Below are positions 49,001 to 57,263 of a DNA stretch of 64,000 nt, in pieces. Source of the stretch: Rhodospirillales bacterium Ga0074136 (GTDB lineage Bacteria; Pseudomonadota; Alphaproteobacteria; Acetobacterales; Acetobacteraceae). A model generated the notes under the pieces. The model saw nothing but the letters and a program-made list of their open reading frames with translations. It was not told the DNA's origin and did no database searches. The first letter of the stretch is position 1; each line of letters opens with the position of its first letter. A program made the translations under genes and the position numbers. The DNA is taken from positions 25,142 through 89,141 of the forward strand of contig LNEW01000163.1 in NCBI GenBank assembly GCA_001464375.1, given 5' to 3'.

Positions 49001-49099
49001 CAGGTGATCACGCTCTACACGACGCCCGTGGTGTACCTGGCGCTGGACCGGCTGGCGTCGGCGCGCGCCGGGCGCTGGCGGCGGGTGGCGCTGCCGTAG
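46010..49099 (+). CDS. RND multidrug efflux pump, second subunit (MdtC-like)
   Basis: A 1029-residue paralogue of the preceding pump. The GTG at 46010, four bases after the previous stop, aligns SISAPFIARPIGTTLL with the neighbour's N-terminus; the ATG at 45965 would lie inside the upstream gene. GFVIDDAIVMIENMARF near 383-399 carries the TM4 aspartates, and GIVKKNAIMMVDFAIEHRRDDG lies near 915. Two different pumps in one operon with one adaptor point to a hetero-trimer as known for MdtB/MdtC. No damage is seen. Confidence 0.94.
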   Translation: MSISAPFIARPIGTTLLAIGLALAGIVAYLNLAVAPLPRVDFPTIAVSASQPGADPVIMASSVAAPLERRLGEIPGVTELTSTSSLGTTNVIVQFDLSRSIASAARDVQAAINAAGPDLPSGLTAPPTFRRLNPADAPVLILALTSDTVAPGAIYDAADSLLAPRIAQVPGTAQVSLSGAEQPAIRVSVDPAAAAAAGVSFDQIRTAIARANVTQATGFIDGPDQAATISVNDRLTTPEEFGAIIVRRQGDALVRLDGVARVDQGPRDRRQTGLYNGRPAVIVTVFKQADANVLEVVDGIRDLLPDLQRWMPAGIDVTVMRDRSLTIRASVKEVEHALIISIVLVVLVVALFLRQPSAILAAGVAVPLSLLGTLGCMWLAGFSLNNFTLMALTISVGFVIDDAIVMIENMARFTDRGMKPMRAALEGARQIGFTVVSISLSLIAVFIPLLFMAGIVGRMLREFAATLSIAVAISALISLTVTPMVAAHLARSSPRPPGALGRGFERAMAGLTAAYLRSLAVALRWRRTMLVFTIGLIGVTVWLYTVVPRGFMPDQDSGLIFGSVQAQPDTSFQQMTIYQRLVMDVIRADPAVENVSAAVGGGGFFGSSANVRLQISLVPEAQRPGVKANDVINRLRRPLTAVSGVQTFMRPVSDIVVGGRQGNSSYQYVLLSPNIEELFTWSEALVRQLRTVPQVADISSDQQRTGLVSRLIIDRDAAARLGVSIAAFGTALNNAFSQRQVSTIYRSRNQYRVVLEVDPLLTQSPEDLDRIFLPGRDGPVPLGAVARLERGISPRSITHQGLFPAATISFNLAEGVSLGQAAAAIEKAALDIQMPASIRGEFAGNARTFQNFQAGLPLLILAAVLAIYIVLGVLYESLVHPITILSTLPTAGIGALIALLVTGLSFTLIALIGVILLMGIVKKNAIMMVDFAIEHRRDDGAAAEDAILLACRERFRPILMTTLAAVFGAIPLALATGPGAELRAPLGITIIGGMILSQVITLYTTPVVYLALDRLASARAGRWRRVALP

Positions 49100-49357
49100 C
49101 GCCATCCACGGGAGCGCAGCACCGCGCGTGGCCGCCTGGTGGGCGCGTCCGGCTACGCGCCGGGCAGCGGCCCGGTGAACCAGGCCTCCGCCCGATCCGC
49201 CCCGACCGGGCCGTTGGGCAGCGCATGCAGGGCCTCCGCCGCCCGCGGCAGTGCCGGGCGGTCTTCGCCGCGCGACCCCCGCCAGACCGTTAGGACACCG
49301 CCACGATCGCCCTGCCCGCGATGGACGTCCCGCCCGCCCGGGGCTAATGCGCCGGCC
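49100..49357. other. Gap between the efflux operon and purH
   Basis: No gene is clearly supported. A 68-codon leftward frame (49153-49358) shares the purH start palindrome CCATG/CATGG and ends [10 protein letters not shown]; it has plausible composition but no recognised family or ribosome site. A short GC stem (GGCGCG / CGCGCC, 49142-49161) may end the efflux transcript. Confidence 0.4.
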
Positions 49358-50935
49358 ATGAACGACATCCTCCCTATCCGCCGCGCCCTGCTCTCGGTGT
49401 CCAACAAGGCGGGGCTGGTCGAATTCGGCCGCTTCCTCGCAGCAGCCGGGGTCGAGATCCTGTCCACCGGCGGCACCGCCCACGCGCTTCGCGAGGCCGG
49501 CGTGCCGGTCAAGGACGTCTCCGAGCACACCGGCTTCCCCGAGATCCTGGACGGGCGCGTCAAGACGCTGGTGCCGCAGGTTCATGGCGGGCTGCTTGGC
49601 CGGCGCGACCTGGCCGAGCACCTGGCGCAGATGGACCGGCACGGCATCGCGCCGATCGACCTGGTGGCCGTGAACCTGTACCCGTTCGAGGCCACTGTCG
49701 CGCAGGGCGCGTCCTTCGACGACTGCATCGAGAACATCGACATCGGCGGCCCGGCGATGATCCGCTCCGCCGCCAAGAACCACGCGGCCGTGGCGGTGCT
49801 GACGGAACCCGCGCATTTCGAACAGGTACAGGCCGAGATCGAGGCCGAGGGCGGCACCACGCTGGCGACGCGCCGGCGGCTGGCGGCGGAGGCCTACGCG
49901 CGCACGGCCGCCTATGACGCAGCGATCGCCGGCTGGTTTGCGCTGCAACAGGGCCAGGCCTTCCCGCCGCGCCTCGCATTGCCGGGCGTTCTGCGCCAGG
50001 GCCTGCGCTATGGCGAGAACCCGCACCAGCAGGCCGCCTTCTACGTCGACGGCACGAACCGTCCGGGCATCGCGACGGCGCGCCAGGTTCAGGGCAAGGA
50101 ACTGTCCTACAACAACCTGAACGACACCGACGCGGCGTATGAATGCGTCGCGGAATTCGACCGTCCCGCCATCGTCATCGTGAAGCATGCCAACCCCTGC
50201 GGCGTTGCCGTGGCGGGTGACCTTGCCGGCGCGTGGGATGCGGCGCTGCTGTGCGACCCGGTCTCGGCCTTCGGCGGCATCGTCGCGGCGAACCGGGTGC
50301 TGGACGCGGCGGCGGCGGAGAAGATCACCGCCATCTTCACCGAGGTGGTGATCGCGCCCGATGCCGACGACGCCGCGAAGGCGATCTTCGCGCGCAAGAA
50401 GAACCTGCGCCTGCTGCTGACCGGCGGCCTGCCGGATGCGACGGCGCCGGGGCTCGCCTTCAAGTCGGTGTCGGGCGGCTTCCTCGCGCAGTCGCGCGAC
50501 GCGGGCCGCGTGAGCGAGGCGATGCTGAAGGTGGTGACGCAGCGCGCGCCCTCGCGTGCCGAGATGGCCGACATGATCTTCGCCTTCCGCGTCTGCAAGC
50601 ACGTGAAGTCGAACGCCATCGTCTATGCGAAGGGCCTGGCGACGGTGGGGATCGGCGCCGGGCAGATGAACCGCGTGGAGAGCAGCCGCATCGCCGCCTG
50701 GAAATCCGAGGCAGCAGCCAAGGCGGCGGGGATCGAGCGGCCGCTGGCGGAGGGTTCCGTGGTCGCCTCCGACGCGTTCTTCCCCTTCGCCGACGGGCTC
50801 GAGACGGCAGCGGCGGCGGGCGCGACCGCGGTGATCCAGCCCGGCGGGTCGATGCGCGATGCCGAGGTGATCGCCGCCGCCGACAAGGCGGGGCTCGCGA
50901 TGGTGTTCACGGGCATGCGGCATTTCAGGCACTGA
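49358..50935 (+). CDS. purH: Bifunctional AICAR transformylase/IMP cyclohydrolase
   Basis: A 525-residue enzyme for the last two steps of IMP synthesis. The N-terminal MGS-like cyclohydrolase domain (about 1-200) has [30 protein letters not shown] and [16 protein letters not shown]. The C-terminal transformylase has [27 protein letters not shown], and the catalytic KHANPCGVA. It ends [12 protein letters not shown] as expected. The ATG at 49358 begins [10 protein letters not shown]. It stands alone, not in an operon with the purD at the left edge. Confidence 0.97.
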   Translation: MNDILPIRRALLSVSNKAGLVEFGRFLAAAGVEILSTGGTAHALREAGVPVKDVSEHTGFPEILDGRVKTLVPQVHGGLLGRRDLAEHLAQMDRHGIAPIDLVAVNLYPFEATVAQGASFDDCIENIDIGGPAMIRSAAKNHAAVAVLTEPAHFEQVQAEIEAEGGTTLATRRRLAAEAYARTAAYDAAIAGWFALQQGQAFPPRLALPGVLRQGLRYGENPHQQAAFYVDGTNRPGIATARQVQGKELSYNNLNDTDAAYECVAEFDRPAIVIVKHANPCGVAVAGDLAGAWDAALLCDPVSAFGGIVAANRVLDAAAAEKITAIFTEVVIAPDADDAAKAIFARKKNLRLLLTGGLPDATAPGLAFKSVSGGFLAQSRDAGRVSEAMLKVVTQRAPSRAEMADMIFAFRVCKHVKSNAIVYAKGLATVGIGAGQMNRVESSRIAAWKSEAAAKAAGIERPLAEGSVVASDAFFPFADGLETAAAAGATAVIQPGGSMRDAEVIAAADKAGLAMVFTGMRHFRH

Positions 50936-50959
50936 TGATGCCCTCGGACGGGCGCCGGG

Positions 50960-51068
50960 CATCCGGCCGGCTCGCTTTCGCGCCACGCACCGATGCGGCT
51001 GGCCGGCTGGGCGCGATCGCGCTTTGCGCCTCCGGGCGGCGCCACCGCGCGATCCGCCAGAAGGGGTG
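50960..51068 (+). repeat. Dispersed intergenic repeat, copy 2
   Basis: About 109 bp from CATCCG to AAGGGGTG. The core CTGGGCGCGATCGCGCTT continues TGCGCCTCCGGG at 51007-51036. It differs from copies 1 and 3 by scattered single bases. It begins about 25 bp after the purH stop, and its last bases supply the presumed ribosome site and GTG start of the carbonic anhydrase gene. Confidence 0.85.
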
Positions 51069-51683
51069 CGTGTCCTGGATGAATTGATCGCCGGCTACCG
51101 GCGCTTCCGCGCCGAGACCTGGCCGCGCGAACGCGCGCGCTTCGAGGACCTGGCATCCAAGGGCCAGCGGCCGCACACCATGGTCATTGCCTGTTCCGAC
51201 AGCCGGGTCGATCCGCAGATGATCTTCTCGGCCGGCCCCGGCGAGCTTTTTGTCCTGCGCAACGTGGCGAACCTGGTGCCGCCCTACATGCCCGACGCGC
51301 TGTTCCACGGCACCAGCGCGGCGGTCGAATTCGGCGTCCGCGTGCTGAAGGTGGACCGCATCGTGGTGATGGGCCATGCGCTGTGCGGCGGCATCCGCGC
51401 CTTGCTGGAAGGTACCCCGCCGGAGGCAGCGGATTTCGTCGCCGGCTGGATCCGCATCGCCCAGCGCGCCCGCGCGGTTGCCTTGCGCTGCGACGATCCG
51501 GCCCAGCATCAGGAACTGGCCGAGCACGAGGCGGTGCGGATATCGCTGGCCAACCTGATGACCTTCCCCTGGGTGACGGAGGCGGTCGCGACGGGGCGCC
51601 TCACGCTGCACGGCGCGCATTTTGGCGTGGCGACAGGGCGGTTGGTCCTGGTGCCGGCCGAAGGGCCTGCGGCGCCGTCCTGA
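51066..51683 (+). CDS. Beta-class carbonic anhydrase
   Basis: About 205 residues. It interconverts CO2 and bicarbonate. The zinc site is visible: Cys and the Asp-Arg dyad in ACSDSRVDP, then His and Cys in GHALCGGI. The opening [17 protein letters not shown] is typical. The start is uncertain: GTG at 51066 has AGAAGG very close upstream, TTG at 51084 is also possible, and a TTG at 51024 would lie inside the repeat. The first few codons overlap the dispersed repeat. It is followed 60 bp later by rmuC. Confidence 0.9.
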   Translation: MRVLDELIAGYRRFRAETWPRERARFEDLASKGQRPHTMVIACSDSRVDPQMIFSAGPGELFVLRNVANLVPPYMPDALFHGTSAAVEFGVRVLKVDRIVVMGHALCGGIRALLEGTPPEAADFVAGWIRIAQRARAVALRCDDPAQHQELAEHEAVRISLANLMTFPWVTEAVATGRLTLHGAHFGVATGRLVLVPAEGPAAPS

Positions 51684-51743
51684 CCGGCCTCGCGCGCCGG
51701 GCCTGGCGGTGCGAGACTTGGCCTGCCGAATCGGAGGGACCTG

Positions 51744-53249
51744 ATGGCGCCGGATAGCCTCGCGATCCTGGGCGGCCTGGCGGTGGTCGCGGCGCTGCTG
51801 TTGGCGGTGCTGCTGCGCCGGCCGGCGACCGACCCGGTGCTGGCGCAGCGCCTGACGGACCTGCAATCCGCGCTCGACCGCCAGGGCGAGCGTATCGCCG
51901 CGCTGCCCGCGGAATTCGAGCGCGGCCTGGCGCGCGAAGCCGCGGCGATCGGCGACCGCGTTGGTGCAGGTGCGATCGACCAGACGCGGGCGCTGGGCGA
52001 AGGGATCGGGCGCATCGCGGACCGGCTCTCGGCGCAGGAGAAGGCGGTGCTCGACCGCCTGGCCGCCGATGCCGCCGCCCTGACCGAACGCCTGGCACAG
52101 GATGCCCTGGCCATGGCCGACCAGCGCGCGGCCATCGTGAAGGCCCTGACCGAACACAAGGACGACACCGCGCTGCTGCGCCGCGACGTGACGCAGGGCA
52201 TAGCCGACATCCGGATCACCTTCGCCGAGGGTCTTGCGAAATTGCAGGAGACGCAGGCGGCGGAGAATGCCCGCGGCCGCGATCTGCTCGACACCAAGCT
52301 GAAGGAGCTGCGGGAGGGCAACGAGACGAAGCTCGCCGAGATCCAGAAGACGGTGAACGAACAGCTCCAGACGGCCGTCGAGAAGCAGATGACCGAGAGC
52401 TTTGCCCGCGTGTCCGACCAGTTCGCCCAGGTGCTGAAGGCGATGACGGACGTGCAGGCGGTGACCACGCAGATCGTCGACATCAAGCGCCTGTTCTCCA
52501 ACGTGAAGACACGCGGCGGCTGGGGGGAGGCCCAGGTGCGCGCGCTGCTCGACGACATCCTCCCGCCGGGTTCCTTCGAGCTGAACAAGAAGCTGTCGGA
52601 GGACAGCGGGGAACTGGTGGAATTCGCCATCCGCATGCCCAGCGAAGGCGGGCGGGAAGTCTTCCTCGCCGTCGATGCGAAGTTTCCGACGGAAGACTGG
52701 GATCGCCTCGTCATCGCCTCCGAAGCCGGCGACGCGGACGCCGAGAAGGCAGCCCGGCGCGCGCTGGAACTGCGCGTTCGCGCCGAGGCGGCGAAGATCG
52801 CCGCGAAATACATCCGCCCGCCCCTGACGGTGGAATTCGCCGTGCTGTATCTGCCGACGGAAGGCCTCTATGCCGAGATCGCGCGCATTCCGGGCGCCAT
52901 CGAGGATATCGGCCGCAGCAACCGCGTGATGGTGCTTGGCCCTTCGCTGCTGCCGGCCATGCTGCGCACCATCCAGATGGGCCATGTGACCATCGCGCTG
53001 GGCGAGAAGGCGGACATGGTCCGCGAACTCCTCGGCGCCACCAAGGCCGAGATGGGCAAGATGGACGAGGTGCTGGGCAGGCTGCGCAAGCAGGTCGCCG
53101 CGGTGGGCAATACCATCGACGCGGCGCAGGTGCGTACGCGGGCGGTGGCGCGCAAGCTGCGCGGCGTGGATGCGGTGGACGGGTCGCGCGCCGCGGCGCT
53201 GCTCGACATCGAGGCCGAGGACATCCCGACTGAGGGCGACGAGGCATGA
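51744..53249 (+). CDS. rmuC: DNA recombination protein RmuC
   Basis: A 501-residue protein that limits inversions at short inverted repeats. An N-terminal membrane segment (SLAILGGLAVVAALLLAVLL) is followed by a long coiled coil rich in Leu/Ala/Gln (about 35-215). The RmuC nuclease-like domain follows: GGWGEAQVRALLDDILPPGS, FLAVDAKFPTEDWDRL (the PD-(D/E)xK-like aspartate and lysine) and LYLPTEGLYAE. The C-terminus is acidic. It overlaps the next gene by four bases (ATGA). Confidence 0.94.
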   Translation: MAPDSLAILGGLAVVAALLLAVLLRRPATDPVLAQRLTDLQSALDRQGERIAALPAEFERGLAREAAAIGDRVGAGAIDQTRALGEGIGRIADRLSAQEKAVLDRLAADAAALTERLAQDALAMADQRAAIVKALTEHKDDTALLRRDVTQGIADIRITFAEGLAKLQETQAAENARGRDLLDTKLKELREGNETKLAEIQKTVNEQLQTAVEKQMTESFARVSDQFAQVLKAMTDVQAVTTQIVDIKRLFSNVKTRGGWGEAQVRALLDDILPPGSFELNKKLSEDSGELVEFAIRMPSEGGREVFLAVDAKFPTEDWDRLVIASEAGDADAEKAARRALELRVRAEAAKIAAKYIRPPLTVEFAVLYLPTEGLYAEIARIPGAIEDIGRSNRVMVLGPSLLPAMLRTIQMGHVTIALGEKADMVRELLGATKAEMGKMDEVLGRLRKQVAAVGNTIDAAQVRTRAVARKLRGVDAVDGSRAAALLDIEAEDIPTEGDEA

Positions 53250-54496
53250 GCGCGCTGCAGATCCAGTCCGCGGTGGGGTTGCTCCTGCTGACGCTGTTGG
53301 CCTGGGCGCTCGGCGGCTTCCGTCGCGGCGTGGCGCCGCGGGTGGTCGTGGCGGGGCTGGCACTGCAAATGGCGCTGGCCGCCGTGCTGCTGAACGTGCC
53401 GCTGGCGCGCGCCGCCTTCGCGCTGATCGGCGATGGCGTGAATGCGCTGGCCACCGCGACGAAATCCGGCACGTCGCTGGTCTTCGGCTATCTGGGCGGC
53501 GGGCCGCTGCCCTTCCCGGAACCCTTCCCCGGCGCGTCCTTCATCCTGTTCTTCCAGGCACTGCCGCTGGTGCTGGTGGTCGGTGCGCTGTCCTCCGTGC
53601 TGTATCACTGGGGCGTGCTGCCGGCGATCGTGCGCGTCATGGCGCGCGCGCTGGGCTGGGTGTTCGGCCTGGGCGGCGCGGCGGGGTTCGGCGTGGCGGC
53701 CAACGTGTTCGTCGGCATGGTCGAGGCGCCGCTGATGATCCGCGCCTGGCTCGCGCGCCTCACGCGCTCCGAACTGTTCGTGGTGATGACGGCGGGGCTC
53801 GCGACCATCAGCGGCAATACGCTGGTGGTCTATGCGCTGATCATCGCGCCGGTGGTGCCGGATGCGGCGGGGCAATTGCTGACGGCGTCGCTGGTCTCGG
53901 CCCCCGCGGCGATCCTGGTCGCGCTGCTGATGATCCCGCCGGCACCAGGCGAGGTGGCGACGGCGGGGGATGAAGGCATCCCGGAGAGGCTCTACGACAG
54001 TTCCATGGATGCGCTGGTGCGCGGCACGCAGGATGGGCTGAACCTGCTGCTGGGCATCATGGCATCGCTGATCGTCTTCGTGGCGATCGTCGCGCTGATC
54101 AACCTGGCGGTGGAACCGCTGACAGGCTTCACCTTGCAGCGCGCGATGGGCTGGGTGCTGTGGCCGGTGGCCTGGGCGATGGGCGTGTCGGCGGCGGAGG
54201 CGGCGACGGTGGGCGCCTCGCTCGGCGTCAAGATGATCGTCAACGAGTTCGTCTCGTACCTCGAACTCGCGCAATCGGGCGGGGCGGGGCTGTCCGAACG
54301 CTCGCGCCTGATCCTGACCTTTGCGCTGTGCGGCTTCACCAACCTGGGTTCGGTCGGGATCATGGTCGGCGGCATGACAGCGATGTGCCCGGAACGGCGG
54401 GCGGACATCGTGAAGCTGGGGCTGCCGGCGCTGATCTCGGGCACGATCGCGTGCTGCATGACCGGCGCGGTGGTTGGCGTGCTGACAGCGCCCTGA
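53246..54496 (+). CDS. Concentrative nucleoside transporter (CNT/NupC family)
   Basis: A 416-residue inner-membrane carrier that takes up nucleosides with H+ or Na+. Family marks are SFILFFQALPLVLVVGALSSVLYHWGVLP (pieces), AANVFVGMVEAPLMIRAWLARLTRSELF with the conserved glutamate, ATISGNTLVVYA, and FVSYLELAQ and CGFTNLGSVGIMVGGMTAMCPERR in the C-terminal half. Length and segment pattern are normal. It is translationally coupled to rmuC by an ATGA overlap, which looks like packing rather than shared function. Confidence 0.93.
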   Translation: MSALQIQSAVGLLLLTLLAWALGGFRRGVAPRVVVAGLALQMALAAVLLNVPLARAAFALIGDGVNALATATKSGTSLVFGYLGGGPLPFPEPFPGASFILFFQALPLVLVVGALSSVLYHWGVLPAIVRVMARALGWVFGLGGAAGFGVAANVFVGMVEAPLMIRAWLARLTRSELFVVMTAGLATISGNTLVVYALIIAPVVPDAAGQLLTASLVSAPAAILVALLMIPPAPGEVATAGDEGIPERLYDSSMDALVRGTQDGLNLLLGIMASLIVFVAIVALINLAVEPLTGFTLQRAMGWVLWPVAWAMGVSAAEAATVGASLGVKMIVNEFVSYLELAQSGGAGLSERSRLILTFALCGFTNLGSVGIMVGGMTAMCPERRADIVKLGLPALISGTIACCMTGAVVGVLTAP

Positions 54497-54532
54497 AGCC
54501 GGGGCAGGATGGCGCCTGAAGGAGCCCTCTCC

Positions 54533-55864
54533 ATGACCCATATCGTCCACCGCAACCTGCGCGAGGCGCCGCCCGTCGCCGTCTCCGGCCACGGCATCTG
54601 GCTGCGTGATGCATCGGGGCATGAGGTCATCGACGGCTCCGGCGGCGCCGCCGTCGCCTGCCTCGGCCACGGCCACCCGCATGTGATCCAGGCCATGAAG
54701 GACCAGATCGACCGGCTTTGCTACGCGCATACCGCGTTGTTCAGCGCCGGCAGCGCGGAGCAACTCGCTGACATGCTGGTCGGCCACGCGCCAGGCGGAT
54801 TGACCCACGCCTATTTCGTATCGTCCGGGTCCGAGGGCATGGAGGCCGCACTCAAGATCGCGCGCCAATGGGCGCTGGAATCCGGCCAGCCGCAACGCAC
54901 GAAGTTCATCGCGCGGCGGCAATCCTACCATGGCAACACGCTCGGTGCCCTGGCGGCCGGCGGCAATGCCATGCGCCGCGCGCCCTATGCGCCGATCCTG
55001 TCGGACGCCTTCAGCCATGTCTCGCCCTGCTTCGCCTACCGCGACCGGCGCGACGGCGAAACCGACGCCGACTACGTCGCGCGCCTCGCCGCCGAACTCG
55101 AAGCGGAATTCCAGCGCCTCGGTCCGTCCAATGTCATCGCTTTCTGCGCCGAGACGGTGGTCGGCGCCACGCTCGGCTGCGCGACCGCGCTGCCCGGCTA
55201 CTTCCCTGCCATGAAAGCGGTGTGTGAACGCCACGGCGCGCTGCTGATCCTGGACGAGGTGATGTCCGGCATGGGCCGCACCGGAACGCTGCACGCCTGG
55301 GAACAGGAAGGCGTCAGCCCCGACATCCAGGTCATCGCCAAGGGCCTGGGCGGCGGCTACCAGCCGATCGGCGGCATCCTGGTGCATGGCCGCGTGATCG
55401 AGGCGCTGACGCGGGGCTCCGGCACCTTCAAGCACGGCCACACCTACCAGGCGCATCCGGTCGCCTGCGCGGCCGCGCTGGCGGTGCAGGAAGTCATCCG
55501 CGACGAAAACCTGCTCGACAACGTGCAGGCCATGGGCGCGCTGCTGGAACAGGGCCTGCACGACCGCCTCGGCAACCACGCGAAGGTCGGCGACATCCGC
55601 GGCCGCGGCCTGTTCTGGGCGGTGGAACTGGTCACCGACCGCGCCGGCAAATCCACCTTCGACCCCGCACTCGCGGTGAATGAACGCGTCAAGCGTGAAG
55701 CCTTCGCGCGGGGCCTCGCCTGCTACCCGATGGGCGGCACCATCGATGGCAGGCATGGCGACCACGTCATCCTGGCCCCGCCCTATGTCACCAACGCCGC
55801 CGAGATCGCCATGATCGTCGAACGCTTCGGCGATGCGGTGGATGCCGCGGTGGCCGGGTTGTGA
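54533..55864 (+). CDS. Class III PLP-dependent aminotransferase
   Basis: A 443-residue fold-type I transaminase. VSSGSEGMEAALKIARQW (phosphate-binding loop), YHGNTLGALAAGGN, ILDEVMSGMGRTGTLHAWEQEGVSPD (pieces) and IAKGLGGGYQPIGG with the Schiff-base lysine near 275 are present. GTFKHGHTYQAHPVACAAALAV matches the family. GAAGGAG lies at a good distance from the ATG at 54533. Together with the following amidohydrolase it may form a small amino-acid catabolic pair. The acceptor and donor are not predictable. It is not a close copy of the transaminase at 24974. Confidence 0.9.
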   Translation: MTHIVHRNLREAPPVAVSGHGIWLRDASGHEVIDGSGGAAVACLGHGHPHVIQAMKDQIDRLCYAHTALFSAGSAEQLADMLVGHAPGGLTHAYFVSSGSEGMEAALKIARQWALESGQPQRTKFIARRQSYHGNTLGALAAGGNAMRRAPYAPILSDAFSHVSPCFAYRDRRDGETDADYVARLAAELEAEFQRLGPSNVIAFCAETVVGATLGCATALPGYFPAMKAVCERHGALLILDEVMSGMGRTGTLHAWEQEGVSPDIQVIAKGLGGGYQPIGGILVHGRVIEALTRGSGTFKHGHTYQAHPVACAAALAVQEVIRDENLLDNVQAMGALLEQGLHDRLGNHAKVGDIRGRGLFWAVELVTDRAGKSTFDPALAVNERVKREAFARGLACYPMGGTIDGRHGDHVILAPPYVTNAAEIAMIVERFGDAVDAAVAGL

Positions 55865-55947
55865 CGCCGCGCACGCGCGCCACCTGGATGCATGCCGCGC
55901 GACGCGCTACGCCCGCCGCCACCTGAGCCAAACCCGGGGACCCGACC

Positions 55948-57117
55948 TTGCCCATCTACAACCGTATCGCCGACTTCCAGCCCGACCTCGCCGCCACCCG
56001 CCGCGACATCCATGCGCATCCGGAGATGGGCTTCCACGAGCACCGCACCTCCGCCCTGGTGGCGCAGCAGCTCGAATCCTGGGGGATCGAGGTGCATCGC
56101 GGCATCGCCGGCACCGGCCTGGTCGGCGTGCTCCGCAACGGAACGTCGAAGCGCAGCATCGGCCTGCGCGCCGACATGGACTGCCTGCCCATGCAGGAAG
56201 CCAACGACATGCCGCATCGGTCCACCACGCCCGGCCAGATGCATGCCTGCGGCCATGACGGCCACACCACCATGCTGCTGGGTGCGGCGCGCTACCTGGC
56301 CGAGACGAAGAATTTCGACGGCACCGTCCACTTCATCTTCCAGCCCGCGGAGGAAGGCGGCGGCGGCGGCCGCGTGATGGTCGAGGAAGGGCTGTTCGAC
56401 CGCTTCCCCACCGACCAGGTCTATGCCCTGCACAACGACCCCGAGCTGCCGCTCGGCGAAGCGCGCATCACCGCCGGCCCGGTGCTGGCCGCGGCCGACC
56501 GCATCACGATCACGGTGCACGGCAAGGGCGGTCATGCCTCCCGTCCGCACATCTGCATCGACCCGGTGCTGGTGGGCGCGCAGATCGTGGTGGCGGCGCA
56601 GTCCATCGTCTCGCGCTCTATGGACCCGATCGACACGGCGGTGATCAGCCTGTGCCAGTTCCACGCCGGTTCGGCCGGCAACGTCATTCCCGAGATCGCC
56701 GAACTGAACGGCACCGTGCGCACCTTCAAGACCGAGGTGCAGGACATGGTGGAGGCGCGCCTGCGCACCATCGTGGCGGCGATCGCGGAAGCGCATGGGG
56801 CACGCGCCGAACTCGCCTTCACGCGCGGCTACCCGCCCACCATCAACCACGAGGCCGAGACGCTGCGCGCACAGGCCGCGGCCGCCGCGGTGCTGGGCGA
56901 CACGCGCATCCACCGCAACGCGCCGCCGCGTATGGGGGCGGAGGATTTCTCCTACATGCTGCAGAAGTGCCCCGGCGCCTTCATCGGCATCGGCCAGGGC
57001 GATGGCGGACGGCATACGGTGGGCCTGCACAACCCGCGCTTCGACTTCAACGACGACCTGATCCCGCTCGGGTCCTCGGTGTTTGCGCGGCTCGTGGAGC
57101 AGGAACTGGAGCGTTGA
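55948..57117 (+). CDS. M20-family aminoacylase/amidohydrolase
   Basis: A 389-residue metallopeptidase-fold hydrolase of the M20D group (hippurate hydrolase, N-acyl-amino acid amidohydrolase). It opens RRDIHAHPEMGFHEHRTSALVA. The metal site is in HACGHDGHTTML (Cys and His), FQPAEEGGGGG (catalytic and metal glutamates) and the dimerisation-domain HGKGGHASRP. The TTG at 55948, with GGGGA upstream, is used; no ATG lies before the conserved opening. It follows the aminotransferase by 83 bp and may deacylate or deamidate its substrate. Confidence 0.92.
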   Translation: MPIYNRIADFQPDLAATRRDIHAHPEMGFHEHRTSALVAQQLESWGIEVHRGIAGTGLVGVLRNGTSKRSIGLRADMDCLPMQEANDMPHRSTTPGQMHACGHDGHTTMLLGAARYLAETKNFDGTVHFIFQPAEEGGGGGRVMVEEGLFDRFPTDQVYALHNDPELPLGEARITAGPVLAAADRITITVHGKGGHASRPHICIDPVLVGAQIVVAAQSIVSRSMDPIDTAVISLCQFHAGSAGNVIPEIAELNGTVRTFKTEVQDMVEARLRTIVAAIAEAHGARAELAFTRGYPPTINHEAETLRAQAAAAAVLGDTRIHRNAPPRMGAEDFSYMLQKCPGAFIGIGQGDGGRHTVGLHNPRFDFNDDLIPLGSSVFARLVEQELER

Positions 57118-57160
57118 TTTTCGGCGCCCCCAGACGCCGGGCGCCCACGCCGCGGGCTAG

Positions 57161-57262
57161 GCTTCGCGCCCCGCGCTGGCGCGCCCGCCCAGGCTGAGGG
57201 CCTGGGCGCGGTCGCGCTTTGCGCTTCCGGGATCGCGCCGTCGCGCGATGCGCTTTTCGTGG
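57161..57262 (+). repeat. Dispersed intergenic repeat, copy 3
   Basis: About 100 bp read on the plus strand from GCTTCGCGCC to CTTTTCGTGG. The core CTGGGCGCGGTCGCGCTT continues TGCGCTTCCGGGATCGCGC at 57202-57238. An adjoining inverted pair ATCGCGC / GCGCGAT lies at 57232-57249. The copy fills the gap between the amidohydrolase and addA and ends two bases before the addA stop codon. Confidence 0.82.
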
Positions 57263-57263
57263 T

